64,000 nucleotides of DNA from Iodobacter fluviatilis (lineage in GTDB: Bacteria > Pseudomonadota > Gammaproteobacteria > Burkholderiales > Chitinibacteraceae): assembly GCF_900451195.1 (NCBI RefSeq), contig NZ_UGHR01000004.1, positions 434,001-498,000 on the forward strand, in the 5' to 3' direction. Below, piece after piece: positions 33,814 through 42,850 of the stretch. A model generated the notes under the pieces. That model did not search any database and had not been told where the DNA came from. It was given only the letters and a program-made list of their open reading frames with translations. Positions within the stretch are counted from its first letter, which is position 1, and each line of letters begins with the position of its first letter. Both the position numbers and the translations under genes were made by a program.

Positions 33814-33833
33814 TCCCGAGCACTTTACTCGGG
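33814..33833 (+). terminator. hairpin after fliR
   Basis: CCCGAG and CTCGGG arms around a 7-nt loop (centre about 33823). The T tract is weak, so termination would be partial. It overlaps the -35 region of the folE2 promoter. Confidence 0.5.
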
Positions 33834-33851
33834 TATTCTCAGTGTTATAAT
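33824..33851 (+). promoter_or_regulatory. probable promoter of folE2
   Basis: TTTACT (33824-33829) and TATAAT (33846-33851) are 16 nt apart, 34 nt upstream of the folE2 start. The -10 is a perfect match. folE2 genes are often under zinc (Zur) control; no full Zur box was recognised. Confidence 0.6.
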
Positions 33852-33884
33852 CTGACTCATCAGAATCTTTTGGAGCTATACCCC

Positions 33885-34676
33885 ATGACCATGGCGATTG
33901 CCGACGTGCAAAACACGGTGGATACCCGCAATATTGCGATCAATAAAGTGGGCATTAAGTCCATTCGTCACCCAGTTAAAGTAGCGGATCGTACCGATGG
34001 CGTGCAGCACACTATCGCCATGTTTGATATGTATGTGTTTTTGCCTAAGCAATTCAAAGGCACGCATATGTCGCGCTTTGTGGAGATCCTGAACAGCCAC
34101 GAGAAAGAAATCTCGGTGGATTCTTTTGAAACGATTCTGCGCGAAATGTGCGATCGTTTAGAAGCAGAATCCGGTTATCTGGAAATGCGTTTCCCGTATT
34201 TTATCAATAAAACAGCGCCAGTTTCGGGTGTACAAAGCCTGATGGATTACGACATCACTCTGGTTGGCGAGTTAAAAAATGGCGTGTTTGAGCAAAAGCT
34301 TAAAGTACTCGCACCCGTGACCAGCCTTTGCCCTTGTTCGAAGAAAATCTCCGCTTATGGCGCGCATAACCAGCGCTCACACGTTACCGTAACGGCAACG
34401 CTGGCTCAGAGCATCTGGATTGAGGAAATCGTGACCCTGATCGAGCAGGAAGCTTCTTCAGAGTTATGGGGTTTACTCAAGCGCCCGGATGAGAAATTTG
34501 TGACTGAGCGTGCTTATGATAATCCGAAGTTTGTAGAAGATATGGTGCGTGATGTGGCGGCTCGTGTGCATGCAGACCCTCGGGTAAGCGCCTATGTGGT
34601 TGAATCAGAAAACTTTGAGTCGATTCATAATCACTCCGCTTACGCGCTGATTGAGCACGATAAACGCGAAGCGTAA
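33885..34676 (+). CDS. folE2: GTP cyclohydrolase FolE2 (type IB)
   Basis: Converts GTP to 7,8-dihydroneopterin triphosphate, the first step of folate synthesis, using a metal other than zinc. At 263 residues it has the FolE2 signature [23 protein letters not shown] with the metal-binding Cys, and HMSRFVEIL plus [19 protein letters not shown] segments. The ATG at 33885 follows TGGAG; an upstream in-frame start at 33870 is less likely. Single-gene unit. Confidence 0.96.
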   Translation: MTMAIADVQNTVDTRNIAINKVGIKSIRHPVKVADRTDGVQHTIAMFDMYVFLPKQFKGTHMSRFVEILNSHEKEISVDSFETILREMCDRLEAESGYLEMRFPYFINKTAPVSGVQSLMDYDITLVGELKNGVFEQKLKVLAPVTSLCPCSKKISAYGAHNQRSHVTVTATLAQSIWIEEIVTLIEQEASSELWGLLKRPDEKFVTERAYDNPKFVEDMVRDVAARVHADPRVSAYVVESENFESIHNHSAYALIEHDKREA

Positions 34677-34937
34677 TTTTAAGCTGAATTTGGTGCATGT
34701 TTCGGCCACACTTTTTCTGTATTTTGCTTTCAGTATTTGTTAAAACAAGTAAGTCTGGTATTTTGCTAACTACAGATGGCTTCGCAGTAGTGAGGCTTTG
34801 TATATGTGATTGCAAAAGCTTTTTTTGTGTCAGCAGACCTTCAGGTTGTAGTTTGGGGCATTTTTTTGTTGTGCCTGAATAAGTAAGCAAATGTCGCTGC
34901 ATAAACAAGGCACCTACTTAATTACTAGGAAAACGTG
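34677..34937 (+). promoter_or_regulatory. non-coding leader region of the cold-shock gene (possible long 5' UTR)
   Basis: A 261-nt gap, AT-rich, with no convincing coding frame (a 61-codon frame at 34697 has no support). Cold-shock genes commonly have long, temperature-sensitive 5' UTRs, so this may be one. No promoter was identified with confidence. Confidence 0.35.
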
Positions 34938-35150
34938 ATGTCAGCAAAAATGACAGGTACTGTAAAGTTTTTTAATAGCGAAAAAGGTTTTGGTTTTATT
35001 TCTCCTGAAGACGGCAGCAAAGATGTATTTGTGCATTTTTCTGCTATTCAGTCGACTAGCTTTAAAACCTTGGACGAAGGGCAGCGGGTTGAGTTTACTG
35101 TTGAGCAAGGGCAGAAAGGCCCCTCAGCGGCAAACGTAGTGGCTTTGTAA
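34938..35150 (+). CDS. cold-shock protein, CspA family
   Basis: Single-stranded nucleic-acid binding protein of 70 residues that loosens RNA structure. The two RNA-binding motifs are present: KGFGFI (RNP1) and VFVHF (RNP2) within [33 protein letters not shown]. Full family length. The ATG at 34938 has an AGGA site. A strong terminator follows. Confidence 0.96.
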   Translation: MSAKMTGTVKFFNSEKGFGFISPEDGSKDVFVHFSAIQSTSFKTLDEGQRVEFTVEQGQKGPSAANVVAL

Positions 35151-35235
35151 GAGCGTAGTCTGGTTTATGGCTCAGCCAGACTTAAGCATGATGAGCAGCG
35201 AAGCTATTACTTTTTTAGACAGATTCAGATACAAG

Positions 35236-35263
35236 CAAAGCCTCGGAAACGAGGCTTTTTTTT
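35236..35263 (+). terminator. terminator of the cold-shock gene
   Basis: AAGCCTCG (35238-35245), GAAA tetraloop, CGAGGCTT (35250-35257), then a T run. Very strong intrinsic terminator. Confidence 0.92.
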
Positions 35264-35276
35264 GATTGGATGCACT

Positions 35277-35462
35277 ATGTATATTATTTTGATTGGCTAT
35301 TTATACGTGGTGATGATGTTTTCTATCGTGATGGGCAGCATCGCCAAAGGTTTGGTTGTTTTCTTTATCTTTGGCTTCATGCCCACCGTGATTCTTATCT
35401 GGCTTAAACGTGGTAAGCAAATTGTGAAAGAGCGTAAGCGGGAAGAAGAGGAAGACGTTTAA
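35277..35462 (+). CDS. small hypothetical membrane protein
   Basis: Possible 61-residue protein with two hydrophobic stretches (MYIILIGYLYVVMMFSIVMG and VVFFIFGFMPTVILIWL), then a strongly charged tail (KRGKQIVKERKREEEEDV). The composition and basic/acidic tail look like a real small inner-membrane protein. The ribosome site is weak, and the gene begins 13 nt after a terminator, with no clear promoter of its own. Family not recognised. Confidence 0.6.
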   Translation: MYIILIGYLYVVMMFSIVMGSIAKGLVVFFIFGFMPTVILIWLKRGKQIVKERKREEEEDV

Positions 35463-35522
35463 GGCGTATAAAATTCGTTATTTTCTTGCCTAATGCTCGG
35501 CACAGGACTCGTTTATAAATAG

Positions 35523-35549
35523 AAAAAACCAGAGCCATCAGGCTCTGGT
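35523..35549 (-). terminator. terminator of cstA-ybdD
   Basis: ACCAGAGCC (35528-35536), loop ATCA, GGCTCTGGT (35541-35549), with a T run on the minus strand (complement of 35523-35528). Sits about 20 nt after the ybdD stop. Confidence 0.88.
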
Positions 35550-35567
35550 GTTGGCTAACTCAAAAAA

Positions 35568-35789
35568 CTAGCAAGGGCATTTGCTGATCTTCCCTGCCCC
35601 CGGAAAGCGCGCCTCAAGGCAATATTGATAAAACTCTTTGCGCGTTTTAGCGGGTAATTCCGGGTGGTGGGCCTGCATATGTGCCAGATAATTTTCGTAA
35701 TCATGCACGCCTACCATCAGACGGCAGGTTTGCACCACCTTATAAGCATTGCTTCTGAAGGCGGAGCCGGGTTTTAGAAACTTAAGCAT
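35568..35789 (-). CDS. ybdD: YbdD/YjiX family protein
   Basis: A 73-residue protein of the DUF466 family: VQTCRLMVGVHDYENYLAHMQAHHPELP, FYQYCLEARFPGAGKISKCPC. It is nearly always encoded after cstA/yjiY and is thought to be a small partner of the pyruvate/peptide transporter. Here it overlaps the cstA stop by 8 nt, so the two are coupled. Confidence 0.93.
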   Translation of the reverse strand: MLKFLKPGSAFRSNAYKVVQTCRLMVGVHDYENYLAHMQAHHPELPAKTRKEFYQYCLEARFPGAGKISKCPC

Positions 35790-37848
35790 GACTTGCCTCG
35801 CTGACTAATGGCCCGCCAATTTCATGCACTGAGGTATTTTTATTACTCAGTGCTTTGCGGATTTGAATAATGGCCGCCACCAGCATGGTCATGGCCACCA
35901 GCATAAAGAAGGCGCAAAGGGCCGTGTTGATTTGATTGTTAAATACTATCCTTTCCATGTCTGCAATGCTCTTGGCCGGAGCAAGCAGAGTGCCGTCGGC
36001 AATGGCGGTATTAAAGCGTTTTGCTTGTGCCAAAAAACCGATCTTAGGGTTTTCATGGAAAATCTTTTGCCAGCCAGCCGTCATAGACGTGATAAATAGC
36101 CATACCGTTGGCAGAATGGTGACCCAGGCATAGCGCTGTTTTTTCATCTTAAAGATGACCACCGTACCAAGCAGCAGTGCCATGGTGGCGAGCATCTGGT
36201 TGCCAATCCCAAACAAGGGCCACAGCGTATTGATCCCACCCAGCGGATCAGTCACACCTTGATAAACAAAGAAACCCCAGCCAGAAACCGCCACAGCCGT
36301 ACCGATTAAATTGCCAACCCATGATTGGCTTTTTGCTAAGGCTGGAATAAATACACCCACGGTGTCCTGCACCATAAAGCGGCAAGCGCGCGTGCCCGCA
36401 TCGACGGCAGTTAGAATAAATAGCGCTTCAAACAAGATGGCAAAGTGGTACCAAAAGCCCATCATGGCCGTGCTGCCCGTAATAGTGCTGATGATATGCG
36501 CCATACCAACGGCAAAGGTTGGGGCACCACCAGCACGGGATAGAATCGAATGCTCACCCACATCTTTAGCAATTTGTGTCAGATAGTCTGGCGTAATGAC
36601 AAACCCCCAACCATTTATCACTTGCGATGCGCTTTCTACCGTGCTGCCAATCAGTGCTGCAGGGGAATTCATTGCGAAATACACGCCTGGCTCAAGCACG
36701 GATGCACAAATCAGCGCCATCAGGGCCACAAACGATTCCATCAGCATCGAGCCATAGCCAATTATGCGGATATGACTTTCTTTCTCGATCAGCTTAGGTG
36801 TGGTGCCGGATGCTACTAAGGCGTGAAAGCCCGAGATTGCACCACAAGCAATGGTGATAAACAGAAATGGGAACAGGCTGCCGGCAAAAACCGGGCCGCT
36901 GCCATCAATAAAACGGCTGACGGCAGGCATTTTTAATTCTGGAGCGGCAAATACAATCCCCACGGCTAGGCCCGCAATCACACCAATTTTTAAGAAAGTA
37001 GACAGGTAATCACGAGGCGCTAAGAGTAGCCACACCGGCAATACTGAGGCAATAAAGCCGTAAATAATCAGAGCCCAAGTCAGCTCCGTGCCACGCATGG
37101 TAAAGTGCGGAGCCCATTCTGGATTGGCTGCGATATCGCCACCAAATACAATTGCCGCCATCATCAGCACAAAGCCAATTAGGGAGATCTCACCAATATG
37201 GCCCGGGCGCAGATAGCGCATATAAACGCCCATAAACAGCGCAATAGGAATGGTTGCGGCAATTGAGAACACGCCCCAAGGGCTTTCAGCCAGCGCCTTA
37301 ACAACGACTAAAGCCAGTGCTGATAAGATGATAATCATCACGCCCAGCGCACCCAGCATCACAATCACACCAGCAAATGCACCTAACTCCTGCTTGGCCA
37401 TTTCGCCTAAGGAGCGCCCGTCGCGGCGGGTAGAAATAAATAACACTAAAAAATCCTGCACCGCTCCTGCCAGCATCACGCCGACCAGAATCCAGATGGT
37501 GCCGGGTAGAAAGCCCATTTGTGCCGCCAGAATTGGCCCAACCAAGGGGCCTGCACCGGCAATGGCTGCAAAGTGATGGCCAAATAACACCCATTTATTG
37601 GTGGGTACATAATCTAGGCCATCATTGCGGCGTTGGGCTGGAGTAGGGCGGTTATCATCGAGCTCGAAGATTTTTTCGGCGATAAACTTGGAATAAAAGC
37701 GGTAAGCAATGCTGTAGCAGGAGATGGCGGCTAAAACCAGCCAGACTGCGTTGACATGCTCTCCCCGGCTGAGCGCCAGCATAGCAAAGGAGAATGCGCC
37801 ACCCAGAGCTACCAGCAGCCAGACCCCCCATTTTTTGAAATGATTCAT
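35782..37848 (-). CDS. cstA: carbon starvation protein CstA family transporter
   Basis: Inner-membrane transporter of 688 residues for pyruvate and/or peptides in carbon-limited cells. About 16-18 membrane segments. CstA words include YVPTNKWVLFGHHFAAIAGAGPLVGPILAAQMGFLPG, SFHALVASGTTPKLI-type (GFHALVASGTTPKLIEKESH) and TAVDAGTRACRFMVQD. The start at 37848 is set by an AGGG site; upstream in-frame codons are not convincing. Followed by ybdD. Confidence 0.95.
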   Translation of the reverse strand: MNHFKKWGVWLLVALGGAFSFAMLALSRGEHVNAVWLVLAAISCYSIAYRFYSKFIAEKIFELDDNRPTPAQRRNDGLDYVPTNKWVLFGHHFAAIAGAGPLVGPILAAQMGFLPGTIWILVGVMLAGAVQDFLVLFISTRRDGRSLGEMAKQELGAFAGVIVMLGALGVMIIILSALALVVVKALAESPWGVFSIAATIPIALFMGVYMRYLRPGHIGEISLIGFVLMMAAIVFGGDIAANPEWAPHFTMRGTELTWALIIYGFIASVLPVWLLLAPRDYLSTFLKIGVIAGLAVGIVFAAPELKMPAVSRFIDGSGPVFAGSLFPFLFITIACGAISGFHALVASGTTPKLIEKESHIRIIGYGSMLMESFVALMALICASVLEPGVYFAMNSPAALIGSTVESASQVINGWGFVITPDYLTQIAKDVGEHSILSRAGGAPTFAVGMAHIISTITGSTAMMGFWYHFAILFEALFILTAVDAGTRACRFMVQDTVGVFIPALAKSQSWVGNLIGTAVAVSGWGFFVYQGVTDPLGGINTLWPLFGIGNQMLATMALLLGTVVIFKMKKQRYAWVTILPTVWLFITSMTAGWQKIFHENPKIGFLAQAKRFNTAIADGTLLAPAKSIADMERIVFNNQINTALCAFFMLVAMTMLVAAIIQIRKALSNKNTSVHEIGGPLVSEASHA

Positions 37849-38066
37849 CATCGTCCCTTGATTACTGTTTTTTTTGAATAACTTACGGTGTAGCCCATGA
37901 TGAAACGATGCCGTTGATCGTCCCATAGGTGCTTTCCCTAGTGGTCAGTTAAAAAGGGGATCTATGTAGGAATCTGATGAAATTTTGTTTCAAACAGTCG
38001 TGAGCAAGGCGATAAAGCATCGCATCTTGCATTGGATGTTTGTTCTTGATGGATGGCTAGACGAAG

Positions 38067-38099
38067 GTGTGGCAGAGGCATTTCATGCCCCGGCCACAC
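38067..38099. repeat. hairpin after the ZIP transporter gene
   Basis: Nested stems: outer GTGTGG(C) at 38067-38073 with (G)CCACAC at 38093-38099, inner GGCAT/ATGCC. It lies between the ZIP gene's 3' end and the start of cstA, with no T run. Possible transcript end or regulatory hairpin. Nothing else was seen in the 37849-38110 gap. Confidence 0.45.
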
Positions 38100-38110
38100 A
38101 GCAGGCTTAA

Positions 38111-39004
38111 TTAGTGAGGGAATAAAAAGTGCGGCACAGCAATAAAAGCGACGCCAGCCAGAATCAGTGTGACTTGCTGAGCGGTGTCTTTAAGCTGAGG
38201 GCGTTTATGCAGACCAGGGATGAGGTCGGCAATGGCAACATAAATCATGCTGGATGCGCCCAGCGCCAGTAGGTAAGGTTGCCAGTGAGTTACCATTTGC
38301 AGCGACCAGTAGGCTAGGAGTGCGCCGATCAGTGCGGCAAGTGAGGACATGGCATTGAGCAGCAAAGCCTTGGTTTTGCTATAGCCAGAATGCAAGAGCA
38401 CAATAAAATCGCCGACTTCTTGCGGTACTTCATGTGCAATAATCGCCAGCGATGTAGCGATCCCAACGTTTATATCGGTCATAAAGGCGGCAGCAATCAG
38501 TGCGCCATCCAGAAAGTTATGGAAGGTATCACCAATGATAATCATCAACCCTGCTCGGCCGTGGCCATGCCCGTGTTGGTGTTCGTGCGGCTCTAATTCT
38601 TCGCATTCTTCGTGATGGCAATGCCGCCAGATCACGAGTTTTTCCATTATAAAAAACGCCAGAATTCCTGCCAGCAGCGTTAAAGAAATGCTGGATGCCG
38701 AGGGGGCTTGTGTGTGTTCATCGTGGGCTGGGCTTGCTGCATGCCCGTGTTCTTCATGGCTAAGCTCCGCAATGATCGGGCCGCCGCTGCTTGTCGTTTG
38801 GACAGCCACGGGCCGGTGATCATGTTCACCAAAGGCATGGGGAAGGATTTCCAGAAAAGAAGCGGCCAGAAGAGAGCCGACCGCAAAGCTGACTAATTTA
38901 GGAATCCAGCTGGGCCGCGCAGCGTAGGCAATGCACGCAGCAGCGAGCACACTCAGCAGGCTGCCCGCCACGCTGGCGGTCATAATCCATGCAAGAACAC
39001 TCAT
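38111..39004 (-). CDS. ZIP family divalent metal transporter
   Basis: Inner-membrane metal importer (zinc, iron, manganese) of 297 residues. About eight membrane segments are split by a His-rich cytoplasmic loop (HEEHGHAASPAHDEH and CHHEECEELEPHEHQHGHGHGR). Core metal-site helices are DTFHNFLDGALIAAAF and ATSLAIIAHEVPQEVGDFIVLLHSG. This is ZIP IV and V (HNxxDG and HExPxxxGD). Divergence from pgeF is not the case; it follows pgeF on the same strand after 43 nt. Confidence 0.93.
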   Translation of the reverse strand: MSVLAWIMTASVAGSLLSVLAAACIAYAARPSWIPKLVSFAVGSLLAASFLEILPHAFGEHDHRPVAVQTTSSGGPIIAELSHEEHGHAASPAHDEHTQAPSASSISLTLLAGILAFFIMEKLVIWRHCHHEECEELEPHEHQHGHGHGRAGLMIIIGDTFHNFLDGALIAAAFMTDINVGIATSLAIIAHEVPQEVGDFIVLLHSGYSKTKALLLNAMSSLAALIGALLAYWSLQMVTHWQPYLLALGASSMIYVAIADLIPGLHKRPQLKDTAQQVTLILAGVAFIAVPHFLFPH

Positions 39005-39047
39005 TTAAATACTTTCAGAATATCTGTAGATGCAACAGTGTAGCATT

Positions 39048-39806
39048 TCAGGATTCATCGGTCAGCCAAATTAAGCTGGCCATACGGCCTGTGCGCTGAT
39101 CACGGCGGTAAGAGAAGAAGCGCTCAGAATCTGTGACCGTACAAAAATCACCACCATAAATTGCATTTACACCGCTGGCCTGAAGTCTTTGTCTGGCAAG
39201 CAGATAAATATCGGCCAGCCATTTTCCTGTGTTTTGACTGGGTTTAAATGCGTCGATTGAGCGATGATCGTGCGCTATAAATGCCGTACGGACTTCATCT
39301 CCCACTTCAAACGCACTTGGCCCAATGGCCGGCCCTAGCCATGCCATCAGTGTTTCAGTAGGGGCATGCATTTGCTGGATCGTGGCTTCGATGACGCCGT
39401 TACACAGACCGCGCCAGCCTGCATGAGCAGCGCCCACCACGGTGCCTGCCTGATTGCACAGCAAGACGGGCAGACAGTCTGCCGTCATCACCGCACATAC
39501 TGCATTGGCCGTGTGTGCGGTGATGGCGTCTGCTTCGCTGTTTTGAGGGGCTATAGCGGCATTTGCCACCTGCACACCGTGTACCTGCGTCAGCCAAACA
39601 GGGCTGGCCGGCAGATACTGGCGCACGATGGCACGGTTGCGGGCAACGGCCTCAGGCGAGTCGTCTACATGGTTTCCCAAATTGAGGCTCGCCCAGGGCG
39701 CGGTACTGACACCCCCTTGGCGGCTGGTCGAAATAGCCTGCACCGTGGCAGGTGCAGGCCAGTCTGGCCTGATCCACATTGAGGGTAGAGGGTTATTCAC
39801 GGACAT
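39048..39806 (-). CDS. pgeF: peptidoglycan editing factor PgeF / multicopper polyphenol oxidase (YfiH family)
   Basis: A 252-residue member of the LACC1/YfiH family. E. coli PgeF corrects misincorporated L-Ser in peptidoglycan, and other members act on purine nucleosides. Conserved parts: TSRQGGVSTAPWASLNLGNHV, LTQVHG, ADAITAHTANAVCAVMTADCLPVLLCN and VGAAHAGWRGLCNGVIE, which hold the His/Cys metal site (H-C-H). The ATG at 39806 overlaps the rluD stop by 14 nt. The alternative M at 39779 would remove only a few residues. Confidence 0.92.
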   Translation of the reverse strand: MSVNNPLPSMWIRPDWPAPATVQAISTSRQGGVSTAPWASLNLGNHVDDSPEAVARNRAIVRQYLPASPVWLTQVHGVQVANAAIAPQNSEADAITAHTANAVCAVMTADCLPVLLCNQAGTVVGAAHAGWRGLCNGVIEATIQQMHAPTETLMAWLGPAIGPSAFEVGDEVRTAFIAHDHRSIDAFKPSQNTGKWLADIYLLARQRLQASGVNAIYGGDFCTVTDSERFFSYRRDQRTGRMASLIWLTDES

Positions 39807-40839
39807 ACATGACTTCGCAATCACTGTCGTCAACATCCCAATCGTCGTCCCAGTCTTCTTCCAGCATGCCTGCGTCTAAGCGCAGTACATTCACCAGCAT
39901 GTCCATGTCTTCTGGCAATGGTGCTTTCCAGGTCATGGTTTTGCCCGTTTCAGGGTGAATAAGCGACAGTTTGCGGGCATGTAATGCCTGGCGTGCAAAT
40001 TCACTCAGCGCAATGCTGACTTCTGGCGAGTGTATTCTGGGTTTCCCGCCGTAAATCGGGTCGGCTGCAAGCGGGTGGTTGATGTGGGCCATGTGTACGC
40101 GAATCTGATGCGTGCGGCCAGTTTCAAGCTGGCATTCAACCAGAGTGTGCGCTGTAAAGTGCTCACGAATCTTGTAATGGGTTACAGCATGTTTACCTGA
40201 GTAGACGACTGCCATCTTGATTCTTTCTTTAGGATGGCGGCCAATTGGCGCATCTACTTTTCCGTCGTTAGAGAGCAAACCTTGGGCGATTGCCATATAG
40301 TGGCGCTTAACGGTACGTGCTTGTAATTGTTGTACAAGGCTGTTTTGTGCCATTAAGGTGCGTGCAATTACCATGAGCCCACTGGTATCCTTGTCCAGTC
40401 GGTGTACGATGCCTGCGCGGGGAATGGTTTTAAGTTCCGGGTAGCGGTGGAGTAAGCCGTTAAGTACAGTGCCTGTCCAATTACCTGTGCCAGGATGCAC
40501 AACCAAACCTGGTGCTTTGTTCAGCACAAGTAAGGTAGCATCTTCATAAATAATATCTAATTCGATATCTTCAGGCTGAAAGGCACTTTCATCTGCTTCG
40601 GGTTGGGGTAAGACGCTAATCGTTTCACCACCCCATAATTTTGTTTTGGGGACGGCAGGGTTGCCGTTAAGAAAGACTAAGCCGTCTTTGATCCATGTTG
40701 AGAGTCGGTTACGGGAAAACTCGGGCAGCATCTTGGCTAAAGCAGCGTCCAAGCGCTCCCCTGCCAAATCGGATGGCACGGTCAGGACACGCGCCTGCTC
40801 GAAGTCGTTATAATCGTTTAATTCGTTTTCGGAATGCAT
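39793..40839 (-). CDS. rluD: 23S rRNA pseudouridine synthase D
   Basis: Makes pseudouridines 1911/1915/1917 in helix 69 of 23S rRNA. At 348 residues it has an S4-like RNA-binding domain (GERLDAALAKMLPEFSRNRLSTWIKDGLVFLNG) and a catalytic domain with IVHRLDKDTSGLMVIARTL, containing the catalytic Asp. C-terminal acidic tail. The ATG at 40839 (or 40842) interlocks with the divergent bamD ATG, so the starts overlap on opposite strands. A GTG at 40779 is an alternative that would give 40 nt more room. Confidence 0.93.
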   Translation of the reverse strand: MHSENELNDYNDFEQARVLTVPSDLAGERLDAALAKMLPEFSRNRLSTWIKDGLVFLNGNPAVPKTKLWGGETISVLPQPEADESAFQPEDIELDIIYEDATLLVLNKAPGLVVHPGTGNWTGTVLNGLLHRYPELKTIPRAGIVHRLDKDTSGLMVIARTLMAQNSLVQQLQARTVKRHYMAIAQGLLSNDGKVDAPIGRHPKERIKMAVVYSGKHAVTHYKIREHFTAHTLVECQLETGRTHQIRVHMAHINHPLAADPIYGGKPRIHSPEVSIALSEFARQALHARKLSLIHPETGKTMTWKAPLPEDMDMLVNVLRLDAGMLEEDWDDDWDVDDSDCEVMYVRE

Positions 40840-40840
40840 C

Positions 40841-41644
40841 ATGAATAAGATTCTACCGCGATTCATCGTCTCTGCAGTACTTGCCGGATTATTGGCAGCT
40901 TGCGCATCCACTCCTGATGAACAGGATGAAACCCGTGGCTGGACCGCCGAGAAGATTTTTACAGAGGCAAAAGCAGAGCAAGAAAGCCGCAATTTTGATC
41001 GTTCAAACAAATTGTTTGAAAAATTAGAAGCGCGTTTTCCCTATGGGCGGCACGCTCAGCAGGCGCAAATTGAAACCGCTTATAACCACTATAAAAACCA
41101 AGAGCCTCTGCTTGCTTTTGCAGCAATTGATCGCTTTATTAAGCAATACCCAGCGCACCCAAATATTGATTACGCCTACTATTTAAAGGGTTTGGTTAAC
41201 TTTAATGAGGCGCAGGGCTTTTTGTCCAGCCTGATCAAACAGGATATGTCGGAGCGCGATCCTAAGGCAGCACGCGAATCCTTCGATACCTTCCGCCAGC
41301 TTGTTACTCGTTTCCCTGATAGTAAATATGCGGCCGATTCAACTGTGCGTATGGGCTATCTGGTGGGGGCGCTGGCCAGCCACGAATTACATGTAGCCAA
41401 GTACTATTACAATCGCGGTGCATTTTTGGCGGCAGCAAATCGTGGTAAATATTTACTGGAAACCTATTCGAGTACTAAGCAGGTGGAGCCCGCTTTAGGC
41501 ATCATGGCTTTGGCATACGATAAGCTGGGTTTGATTGAGCTTCGGGACGATGCCAAAAAAGTGTTGTTTAAAAATTATCCTCAAACCACGGTCCTAGATG
41601 AATCAAGCCTGTTCTCTGATGCGGATTGGTGGAAGCCTTGGTAA
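40841..41644 (+). CDS. bamD: outer membrane assembly lipoprotein BamD
   Basis: Essential lipoprotein of the BAM complex in the outer membrane, 267 residues. Signal and lipobox: RFIVSAVLAGLLAACAST (Cys about residue 21). Five TPR-like repeats follow (AEQESRNFDRSNKLFEKLEARFPYGRHAQQAQ, YNHYKNQEPLLAFAAIDRFIKQYPAHPNIDYAYYLKGLVNF). The start is fixed by the signal peptide and lies 2 nt from the rluD start on the other strand. Confidence 0.96.
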   Translation: MNKILPRFIVSAVLAGLLAACASTPDEQDETRGWTAEKIFTEAKAEQESRNFDRSNKLFEKLEARFPYGRHAQQAQIETAYNHYKNQEPLLAFAAIDRFIKQYPAHPNIDYAYYLKGLVNFNEAQGFLSSLIKQDMSERDPKAARESFDTFRQLVTRFPDSKYAADSTVRMGYLVGALASHELHVAKYYYNRGAFLAAANRGKYLLETYSSTKQVEPALGIMALAYDKLGLIELRDDAKKVLFKNYPQTTVLDESSLFSDADWWKPW

Positions 41645-41674
41645 GAAATATTTAATTTATTTTCAATTTGGGGG

Positions 41675-41703
41675 TTTACAGGCTGAAATTTGCTCTGTAA
41701 TAT
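41675..41703 (+). promoter_or_regulatory. promoter of the tRNA cluster
   Basis: TTTACA (41675-41680) and TAATAT (41698-41703) with exactly 17 nt between them, 14 nt before the tRNA-Ala gene. Good sigma-70 match for a stable-RNA operon. Confidence 0.75.
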
Positions 41704-41717
41704 TCGGATCTCTTTCG

Positions 41718-41793
<76 letters not shown>

Positions 41794-41840
41794 GATTGAA
41801 GTAAGTCATAAAATAGCATGGCTTACGATTAAAGAAGTAT

Positions 41841-41916
41841 GTTCCCATCGTCTAGAGGCCTAGGACACTGCCCTTTCACGGCGGCGACCGGGGTTCGAAT
41901 CCCCGTGGGAACGCCA
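41841..41916 (+). tRNA. tRNA-Glu (anticodon TTC)
   Basis: 76 nt with encoded CCA. Acceptor GTTCCCA pairs with TGGGAAC, anticodon arm CTGCC-CTTTCAC-GGCGG, T arm with GGTTCGAATCC. Confidence 0.96.
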
Positions 41917-41936
41917 AGATTTAAAAGTTTTATCGT

Positions 41937-42013
41937 GCGGCTGTAGCTCAGTTGGATAGAGTATCTGGCTACGAACCAGAGGGTCAGGAGTTCGAATCTC
42001 TTCAGCCGCACCA
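41937..42013 (+). tRNA. tRNA-Arg (anticodon ACG)
   Basis: 77 nt with encoded CCA. Acceptor GCGGCTG pairs with CAGCCGC; anticodon arm CTGG-CTACGAA-CCAG gives ACG (A34 expected to become inosine). T arm with GTTCGAATC. Confidence 0.96.
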
Positions 42014-42022
42014 GTAGTTTAT

Positions 42023-42097
42023 GTTCCCATAGTTTAGCGGTTAGAACACTGCCCTTTCACGGCGGCGGCCGGGGTTCGATTCCCCGTGGGAACGCCA
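42023..42097 (+). tRNA. tRNA-Glu (anticodon TTC), second copy
   Basis: 75 nt with encoded CCA. Same acceptor and anticodon arms as the first tRNA-Glu, but with a different D arm (AGTTTAGCGGTTAGAAC) and a few other changes, so not a simple recent copy. Confidence 0.96.
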
Positions 42098-42103
42098 TAT
42101 AAA

Positions 42104-42133
42104 AAAACCTGCCCATGTGGCAGGTTTTTTTTC
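42104..42133 (+). terminator. terminator of the tRNA operon
   Basis: ACCTGCC (42107-42113), 5-nt loop, GGCAGGT (42119-42125), followed by TTTTTTT. Strong. Confidence 0.92.
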
Positions 42134-42210
42134 GTCTGTAAAATTTAGCTTTAAGGTTTCCCATGTAAGATTCTGGCGGGAAGCTCTCCTTTTTCAGGAA
42201 TACAATCAAT

Positions 42211-42837
42211 ATGGCAGCGTTGGGTCGTTTTCTTTCGGTAGAAGGTATTGATGGCGCGGGTAAAAGCACTCAATTAGCCTGGATTGCGCAGTGCTTATCG
42301 CAAAAGGGCGTGGCGTTTGTTCAGACGCGAGAGCCAGGTGGCACTTCTTTGGGCGAAAAACTGCGTGAATTACTCCTGACGGAGCCTATGCATCTGGAGA
42401 CAGAAACCCTACTGATGTTTGCTGGGCGGCGTGAACACCTCGCTCAGGTGATTTTGCCCGCATTAGAGCGCGGCGAATGGGTGCTTTGCGATCGTTTCAG
42501 CGATGCAAGCTACGCCTATCAGGGGGGCGGGCGAGGTTTGCCGCGTGAGAAATTTCTGGCTTTGGAAGAATGGGTGCAGGGCAGCGGCCTACATAAAATC
42601 CAACCTGATTTAACCTTAATTTTTGATGTACCCTTGTCGATCAGTCAGGAGCGTATGTCTGCCGGGCGTGCACTGGATCGGTTTGAGCGCGAAGCGGCTG
42701 ATTTTCACGCGCGGGTACGTGCCGCATATTTAGAACGGGCGGCCAGTGAGCCTGAGCGGATTCGGGTGATTGATGCCAATCGCACCCTAGAGCAGATTCA
42801 AGCCGAGCTGGCAGAGATACTGAGCGCCTTCCTTTAA
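42211..42837 (+). CDS. tmk: thymidylate kinase
   Basis: Phosphorylates dTMP to dTDP. 208 residues with P-loop [11 protein letters not shown] (about 11-21), the substrate motif [14 protein letters not shown], and [17 protein letters not shown]. The lid has [17 protein letters not shown]. First gene of a tmk-holB-pilZ unit, as in many betaproteobacteria. Confidence 0.97.
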   Translation: MAALGRFLSVEGIDGAGKSTQLAWIAQCLSQKGVAFVQTREPGGTSLGEKLRELLLTEPMHLETETLLMFAGRREHLAQVILPALERGEWVLCDRFSDASYAYQGGGRGLPREKFLALEEWVQGSGLHKIQPDLTLIFDVPLSISQERMSAGRALDRFEREAADFHARVRAAYLERAASEPERIRVIDANRTLEQIQAELAEILSAFL

Positions 42838-42850
42838 CGCGAGTGCCACG

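Noticed and set aside
33757..33884. Zur box before folE2
   Set aside because: Only a half-site-like TTATAAT that is the -10 box; no inverted partner.
34697..34882. 61-codon open frame upstream of the cold-shock gene
   Set aside because: Cys-rich odd composition, no ribosome site and lies in a likely leader region.
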